From the NCBI GenBank assembly GCA_934086315.1, contig CAKOHZ010000001.1, positions 620,001 to 684,000 on the forward strand: 64,000 nt of DNA. Reading direction: 5' to 3'. Positions 59,807 to 64,000 of this stretch are shown one piece after another. Source of the stretch: an uncultured Bacilli bacterium (GTDB lineage Bacteria; Bacillota_I; Bacilli_A; RF39; UBA660). A program made the translations under genes and the position numbers. Within the stretch, counting starts at the first letter, position 1. Every line of letters starts with the position of its first letter. The notes under the pieces are model-generated. The model ran no database searches. It saw only the letters and a list, made by a program, of their open reading frames with translations, and was not told where the DNA came from.

Positions 59807-61873
59807 ATGAAGAATCTAGTAATCGTAGAAAGTCCAAGTAAAAGTAAAACAATAGAAAAATATTTAGGAAAAGATTATAAAGTATTATCTTCTAAAGGAC
59901 ACATTCGTGATCTTGCTACAACTGGTAAATATGGACTAGGAGTAGACTTAGAAGATAATTTTAAACCAAATTATAAATTAATGCCTGGTAAAACAAAACT
60001 AGTTAATGAACTTAAAAAAGAAGTTAAGTCAAGTGATAATGTTATATTAGCAACCGACCCAGACCGTGAAGGAGAAGCAATAAGCTGGCATTTAAAAGAA
60101 GCACTTGATATAAAGAATGACAATTATAGTAGAGTAGTATTTAATGAAATAACAGAACCTGCTATAAAAGAAGCATTTCATCACCCAAGGAAGATAGATA
60201 TAGAACTAGTACATAGTCAAGAATCAAGAAGAATTCTTGATAGAATAATAGGTTTTAGATTAAGCAAATTAATGCAATCTAAAACGGATGGAAAAAGCGC
60301 TGGTAGAGTACAAAGCGTAGCTTTAAAACTAATAGTTGATAGAGAACGTGAAATCGAAGCATTTGTTCCTGAAGAATATTATACAATCGAAGCAGACTTC
60401 AAAGATTTTAAAGCAGAACTTACTAAATATAAAAATAAAAAGATAGAAGTTAAAACATCAAAAGAAGCAGATGATATTATAGCGTCTCTTTCTAATGCTT
60501 ATAATATTGTAAACGTTGACAAGAAATTAAAACCTAAAAAGAGTAAAGACCCATTCACAACGAGTACTCTTACTCAAATGGCATCTACCCGTCTAGGTTA
60601 TCCTGCATCTAAAACAATGAGCATAGCCCAAAGATTATATGAAGGAGTATCATTAGGTAATGAAACAGTAGGTTTAATTTCATATATGAGAACAGACTCA
60701 ATTAGACTTTCTGATCTATTTGTTAGTGATACTGAAAAATACATAGTAAATAATTATGGTAAAGAGTATGTTGGTTACACTAAAAAGGCAAAAAAAACTG
60801 AGAATGTACAAGATGCTCACGAAGCAATTAGACCAACAAGTATCTTAAGAACACCTGAGTCAATTAAGAAATACTTAAAACCAGATGAATTTAAACTATA
60901 TAATTTAATATATATAAGAACAATTAGCTCATTGATGGCTGATGCCAAAGTAGAAGCAACTAGTGTTGACTTAGAAAATAATGACTATACTTTTAGAGCA
61001 AACGGATCAGTTCTAGTATTTGATGGATACTTAAAAGTATATAAAGACTTTGAGGATTCAGAAGACACTATTCTTCCAGACTTTGCTAACTATAAGTCTA
61101 AAGTAATTGTTGCATCTAAAGTAGATAAGATACAACACTTTACTGAACCAAAATCAAGATACACAGAAGCTAAACTAATCGCAGAATTAGAAAAACTAGG
61201 CATAGGAAGACCAAGTACATATGCTAAAATAATAAGTGTTTTAGAGGAAAGAAAATACGTAAGTTTAAAAGATAAGAAATTCTATCCAACAGAAATAGGC
61301 ATAATAGTAACAGATAAACTACAAGAATTCTTTTCATCAATCATTAATGTAAACTATACTGCTAATATGGAAACAGAACTAGATGAAATAGCTGATGGTA
61401 AACTAGTATGGTACACTGTACTTGATAAATTCTATAAAGATTTTGAACCATTACTTCAAAAAGCATTCAAAGAAATGGAAAAAGAAGCACCTGAAGAAAC
61501 AGGAGAAACTTGCCCAGAATGTGGAAGTCCTCTAGTAATCAGAAAAGGTAAGTTTGGTAAATTTACAGCTTGCTCTAATTATCCAGAATGTAAATACATT
61601 AAAAAAGAAGAAAAAGAAGAGCCAGTAGAGACAGGAGAAACTTGTCCGGAATGTGGAAGTAAAATGGTAGTAAGAAAAGGAAAATATGGAGAATTCACAG
61701 CTTGCTCTAATTATCCAAAATGTAAATATATAAAACAAGAAGAACCAAAAGAATTAGATGAAATATGTCCAGATTGTGGTGGTAAACTTGTTGAAAGAAA
61801 AGGTAGATACGGAAAATTCATAGCTTGTTCTAACTATCCAAAGTGTAAATACATAAAGAAAAATAAAGAATAA
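59807..61873 (+). CDS. topA: DNA topoisomerase I
   Basis: Type IA topoisomerase relaxing negative supercoils. The 688 residues have the TOPRIM domain (LVIVESPSKSKTIEKYLG, DPDREGEAISWH), the active-site Tyr in GLISYMRTDS, and three C-terminal four-Cys zinc fingers of a repeated unit (CPECGS...CSNYPECKYIKK, then CPECGS and CPDCGG versions). Three fingers is normal for the family. It ends in a terminator and is followed by hup. Confidence 0.97.
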   Translation: MKNLVIVESPSKSKTIEKYLGKDYKVLSSKGHIRDLATTGKYGLGVDLEDNFKPNYKLMPGKTKLVNELKKEVKSSDNVILATDPDREGEAISWHLKEALDIKNDNYSRVVFNEITEPAIKEAFHHPRKIDIELVHSQESRRILDRIIGFRLSKLMQSKTDGKSAGRVQSVALKLIVDREREIEAFVPEEYYTIEADFKDFKAELTKYKNKKIEVKTSKEADDIIASLSNAYNIVNVDKKLKPKKSKDPFTTSTLTQMASTRLGYPASKTMSIAQRLYEGVSLGNETVGLISYMRTDSIRLSDLFVSDTEKYIVNNYGKEYVGYTKKAKKTENVQDAHEAIRPTSILRTPESIKKYLKPDEFKLYNLIYIRTISSLMADAKVEATSVDLENNDYTFRANGSVLVFDGYLKVYKDFEDSEDTILPDFANYKSKVIVASKVDKIQHFTEPKSRYTEAKLIAELEKLGIGRPSTYAKIISVLEERKYVSLKDKKFYPTEIGIIVTDKLQEFFSSIINVNYTANMETELDEIADGKLVWYTVLDKFYKDFEPLLQKAFKEMEKEAPEETGETCPECGSPLVIRKGKFGKFTACSNYPECKYIKKEEKEEPVETGETCPECGSKMVVRKGKYGEFTACSNYPKCKYIKQEEPKELDEICPDCGGKLVERKGRYGKFIACSNYPKCKYIKKNKE

Positions 61874-61880
61874 ATACAAA

Positions 61881-61915
61881 AAAAGACTAAAAATCCCTAA
61901 AAATTAGTCTTTTTA
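61881..61915 (+). terminator. Terminator of topA
   Basis: Stem AAAAGACTAA / TTAGTCTTTT with a 13-nt loop and T tail. Confidence 0.8.
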
Positions 61916-61948
61916 TATGATAATTATGTAAAAAAGTACTCAATTTGC

Positions 61949-61976
61949 TTGCTTTTTACCTAAGTTATGCTACAAT
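61949..61976 (+). promoter_or_regulatory. Promoter of hup
   Basis: TTGCTT at 61949-61954, a 16-nt spacer, and TACAAT at 61971-61976 with TGC in front. Confidence 0.55.
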
Positions 61977-61986
61977 TAATATGTAA

Positions 61987-62013
61987 GCATCGTACGAAAA
62001 ATATATGCGATGC
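61987..62013 (+). promoter_or_regulatory. 5' UTR hairpin of hup
   Basis: GCATCG (61987-61992) pairs with CGATGC (62008-62013) near the start of the mRNA. It may stabilise the transcript of this abundant protein. Confidence 0.5.
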
Positions 62014-62041
62014 CGAAGTAAAAAATGGGAGGTAATTTACG

Positions 62042-62314
62042 ATGAGTAAAACTGAATTAGTAGAATTCGTTGCTGCTAAAGCCGGATTAACTAAAGCTGA
62101 TGCACAAAGAGCATTAGAAGCTACAATTGAAGGAATTACAACTGGTCTTAAAAAAGAAGGAAAAGTTGCACTAGTAGGATTTGGAACTTTCTCTGCAAAG
62201 AAAAGAGCTGCTAGAGATGGAATCAATCCATTAACTAAACAACCAATTAAAATTCCTGCTTCTGTTGCTGCATCATTTAAAGCTGGAAGCAAGTTAAAAG
62301 AAGCTTTAAATTAA
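62042..62314 (+). CDS. hup: DNA-binding protein HU
   Basis: Nucleoid protein bending DNA as a dimer. The 90 residues match HU: SKTELVEFVAAKAGLTKADA, VALVGFGTFSAKKRAARDG and the DNA-intercalating arm NPLTKQPIKIPAS. GGGAGG precedes the ATG. Highly expressed by its promoter, leader hairpin and codon choice (GCT-rich). Confidence 0.98.
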   Translation: MSKTELVEFVAAKAGLTKADAQRALEATIEGITTGLKKEGKVALVGFGTFSAKKRAARDGINPLTKQPIKIPASVAASFKAGSKLKEALN

Positions 62315-62315
62315 T

Positions 62316-62337
62316 AAAAGGCCTTCGGGCTTTTTTT
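62316..62337 (+). terminator. Terminator of hup with UUCG loop
   Basis: AAAGGCC, loop TTCG, GGCTTT and T7. The stable UUCG tetraloop is unique among the terminators here. Confidence 0.85.
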
Positions 62338-62338
62338 A

Positions 62339-62367
62339 TTGGAAAAAAAATATAATTGTGATAAAAT
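62339..62367 (+). promoter_or_regulatory. Promoter of cca giving a leaderless mRNA
   Basis: TTGGAA at 62339-62344, a 17-nt spacer, and TAAAAT at 62362-62367 with TGA in front. ATG 62375 begins 7 nt after the -10, where transcription should start. Confidence 0.7.
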
Positions 62368-62374
62368 AATTAAT

Positions 62375-63460
62375 ATGAAAGAGATATTAGATAAAATTAT
62401 TAATGAGGGTTTTGAGTGTTACATAGTAGGCGGTTACGTTCGTGATTATTTACTCGGATATACTTCTAAAGATGTAGATATCTGTACTAATGCTAAAGTA
62501 GAAGACTTAATTAAAATATTTGGTGAAACTGGTAAATCAAATAAAGCATATTATAGTTATCATATAAAAGAGGGAGATTACACTTATGATATAACATCAT
62601 ACAGAAAAGAACTAGAGTACAAAAAGAATAAACCAGTAAAATTAGAGTATGCAAAAGACCTAAAAACAGACTTACTAAGAAGAGACTTTACAATTAATAC
62701 ATTTGCAATTGACTCAAATGGTAAACTAATAGACTTATTAAATGCAAAAGAAGACCTTGATAATAAGATTATCAAAGTAGTAGGCAATACAAAAGAAAAG
62801 CTAACTGAAGATAAAACAAGAATCATAAGAGCGATAAGATTTGCTTGCACACTAGATTTTGATTTGTCAGACGAAATTAAAGAATTTTTAAAAGAGAATG
62901 GCAAGATGTTAAATGAAGTACCTAAAGAATATATAAAGAAAGAACTAGATAAAATATTTGATTCAAACCATCATGACAAATTCTTTGAAATAGTAAGAAA
63001 TTATAATTTATCAAAATTCTTGAATATTAAATTTGAAACAATAAAAGAAGCTTACAATAGATATGGAATATGGGCTCAAATAGAGACTACATTACCATTT
63101 TCAAATAGTGAGAAAACAATTATATCTTATATATCAAATATGATAAAAAAAGGAGCAATAAACACTGGAGAGCTTATTATATATAATGATGAAATAATAA
63201 GAAATGCAGCATACATCTTGAATTTAGAAAAAGAAATATCTACTTTTGAAGAAGTATGTAAAATACATAGTGTTATAGAACTAGATATAACACCAAAAGA
63301 AATAGCTAAATATGTAGATCTAAAAAATATAAAAAAAGTTTATAAATACATAGAGAGAAAAATAATGACTGGAGAACTAGAAAACTCAAAAGTTAAAATA
63401 GAAGAATTTCTAAAAAATATGAATATTAGAACAATACTAAAGGAAACAGATTATGAGTGA
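62375..63460 (+). CDS. cca: tRNA nucleotidyltransferase (CCA-adding family)
   Basis: Adds or repairs the 3' CCA of tRNAs without a template. The 361 residues are a class II enzyme: GGYVRDYLLG and the metal-binding DVDIC motif, LRRDFTINTFAID, and EDKTRIIRAIRFACTL. The C-terminal half is helical, and the split A-adding/CC-adding form cannot be excluded by eye. I start at ATG 62375. The frame is open from TTG 62339, but that TTG is the -35 hexamer of the cca promoter. It overlaps dnaD by 8 bp. Confidence 0.92.
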   Translation: MKEILDKIINEGFECYIVGGYVRDYLLGYTSKDVDICTNAKVEDLIKIFGETGKSNKAYYSYHIKEGDYTYDITSYRKELEYKKNKPVKLEYAKDLKTDLLRRDFTINTFAIDSNGKLIDLLNAKEDLDNKIIKVVGNTKEKLTEDKTRIIRAIRFACTLDFDLSDEIKEFLKENGKMLNEVPKEYIKKELDKIFDSNHHDKFFEIVRNYNLSKFLNIKFETIKEAYNRYGIWAQIETTLPFSNSEKTIISYISNMIKKGAINTGELIIYNDEIIRNAAYILNLEKEISTFEEVCKIHSVIELDITPKEIAKYVDLKNIKKVYKYIERKIMTGELENSKVKIEEFLKNMNIRTILKETDYE

Positions 63461-64000
63461 TTTAAGAAATATTTTTACAAGTAAAGATTTTATCATTAAT
63501 TCTAATGTTGTTAAATGCATAAGTAACATAGATATAACATTAGATGAGTTTTTGCTTGTTTTATATTTCACAAATATCTCTTCTTATTTAAATACTAAGG
63601 ATATACAGGATAAACTAGGATTCACCGAAGAAAAAGCATTTAATACTTTTACTAGTTTAATAAATAAAAAATACATAGAAATGATAGTGTCTAATAATAA
63701 TGGAGAAGTAGTAGAAAAAGTAAGTTTGGATCCATTATATGATAGACTTGCTCTTAACAAAAAAACTGAAGAACCAAGTAGTGATATATATGCAATGTTT
63801 GAGCATGAATTAGGAAGAACATTATCTTCATTTGAATATGAATTAATAAATAAATGGATAGAAAATGGTATAAGTGAAGAAACCATAAAAGGAGCTTTAA
63901 AAGAAGCAATTTTAAATAATGTAAGGAATTTTAAGTATATTGATAAAATAGTTTATGAATGGTCTAAAAAAGGCATTAAATCAAAGGTTAAAGAAGAAAA
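63453..64000 (+). CDS. dnaD: DNA replication initiation protein DnaD, 3'-truncated by window edge
   Basis: Primosome protein that remodels DNA and helps load the helicase at oriC and restart sites. ATG 63453 lies inside the cca end (ATGAGTGA) and the frame is open to the window edge, about 182 codons. The N-terminal winged-helix domain (ITLDEFLLVLYF, DIQDKLGFTEEKAF) is followed by the DnaD/DnaB_2 domain: MFEHELGRTLSSFEYELINK and IKGALKEAILNNVRNFKYID. In Bacillus the next gene is nth; here it would lie to the right. Confidence 0.92.
   Translation, partial: MSDLRNIFTSKDFIINSNVVKCISNIDITLDEFLLVLYFTNISSYLNTKDIQDKLGFTEEKAFNTFTSLINKKYIEMIVSNNNGEVVEKVSLDPLYDRLALNKKTEEPSSDIYAMFEHELGRTLSSFEYELINKWIENGISEETIKGALKEAILNNVRNFKYIDKIVYEWSKKGIKSKVKEE

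Noticed and set aside
61499..61868. Tandem DNA repeat in topA as a CRISPR or recombination feature
   Set aside because: The three repeats are the coding units of zinc fingers, diverged at DNA level.
62339..62374. TTG 62339 as start of cca
   Set aside because: It is the -35 hexamer of a clean promoter whose -10 is 7 nt from ATG 62375.

Overview
The window is AT-rich, densely packed chromosomal DNA from a low-GC Gram-positive bacterium (Bacillota), most like an uncultured gut member of the Bacilli/Erysipelotrichia side. The evidence is gene order and content shared with Bacillus: radC-spoIVFA-spoIVFB-rplU-prp-rpmA, spoVID-ysxE after lon, ylbJ next to ylbL, RNase HIII, RbgA, and an L27 with a Prp-cleavable leader. 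TGA is used as a stop (for example in cca), so this is not a Mycoplasma-type genetic code. Several spore genes are present (SpoVID, YsxE, SpoIVFA/FB, YlbJ, a CotY/CotZ-type coat protein, a YjcZ-type small protein). The lineage therefore either sporulates or did so recently.

Layout: 1-2000 holds the end of pnp. 2-9.6 kb holds an unknown helical protein, a thioester-domain surface protein, the DNA-uptake pair comEA/comEC and an LRR/transglutaminase-like trio. 9.9-14.1 kb holds a Xer recombinase, thymidine kinase and pyruvate phosphate dikinase. 14.3-17.3 kb holds poorly characterised genes, including an HEFRH protein and a kinase-like protein. 17.3-24.0 kb is one six-gene operon (AMP-ligase, two GNAT-fold transferases, two radical SAM enzymes with B12-type N-terminal regions, phosphopantetheinyl transferase) bounded by a promoter and a terminator. 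It is the best candidate here for an undescribed biosynthetic system.

24.1-29.9 kb holds a holin-like/M23 pair, rnhC, a tmk-thyA-folA operon and small membrane proteins. 30-34.6 kb holds ftsW, an ABC-F ATPase behind a leader peptide and mutually exclusive hairpins, rplS and lepB. 34.6-42.4 kb holds a KPIIYLYP-family membrane protein, a glycolipid glucosyltransferase, a DedA protein with an apparent ATA start, a DUF1848 protein, a frameshifted CPBP protease, a pseudokinase-like protein and rbgA. 42.4-49.6 kb holds an unknown protein under an unusual promoter, lon, spoVID-ysxE and three pilin-like genes. 49.6-55.1 kb holds ylbJ/ylbL, dUTPase, radC, spoIVFA/FB and the L21-Prp-L27 operon. 55-64 kb holds two frameshift-suspect genes, a CotY/Z coat protein with a sigma-K-like promoter, topA, hup, cca and the start of dnaD.

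Expression style: genes are separated by compact hairpin-T terminators that often overlap stop codons. Promoters very often carry an extended -10 (TGN before TATAAT). A few genes (xer, cca, perhaps ftsW) have the -10 box so close to the ATG that their mRNAs should be leaderless or nearly so. I saw no tRNA, rRNA, CRISPR array, IS element or complete prophage.
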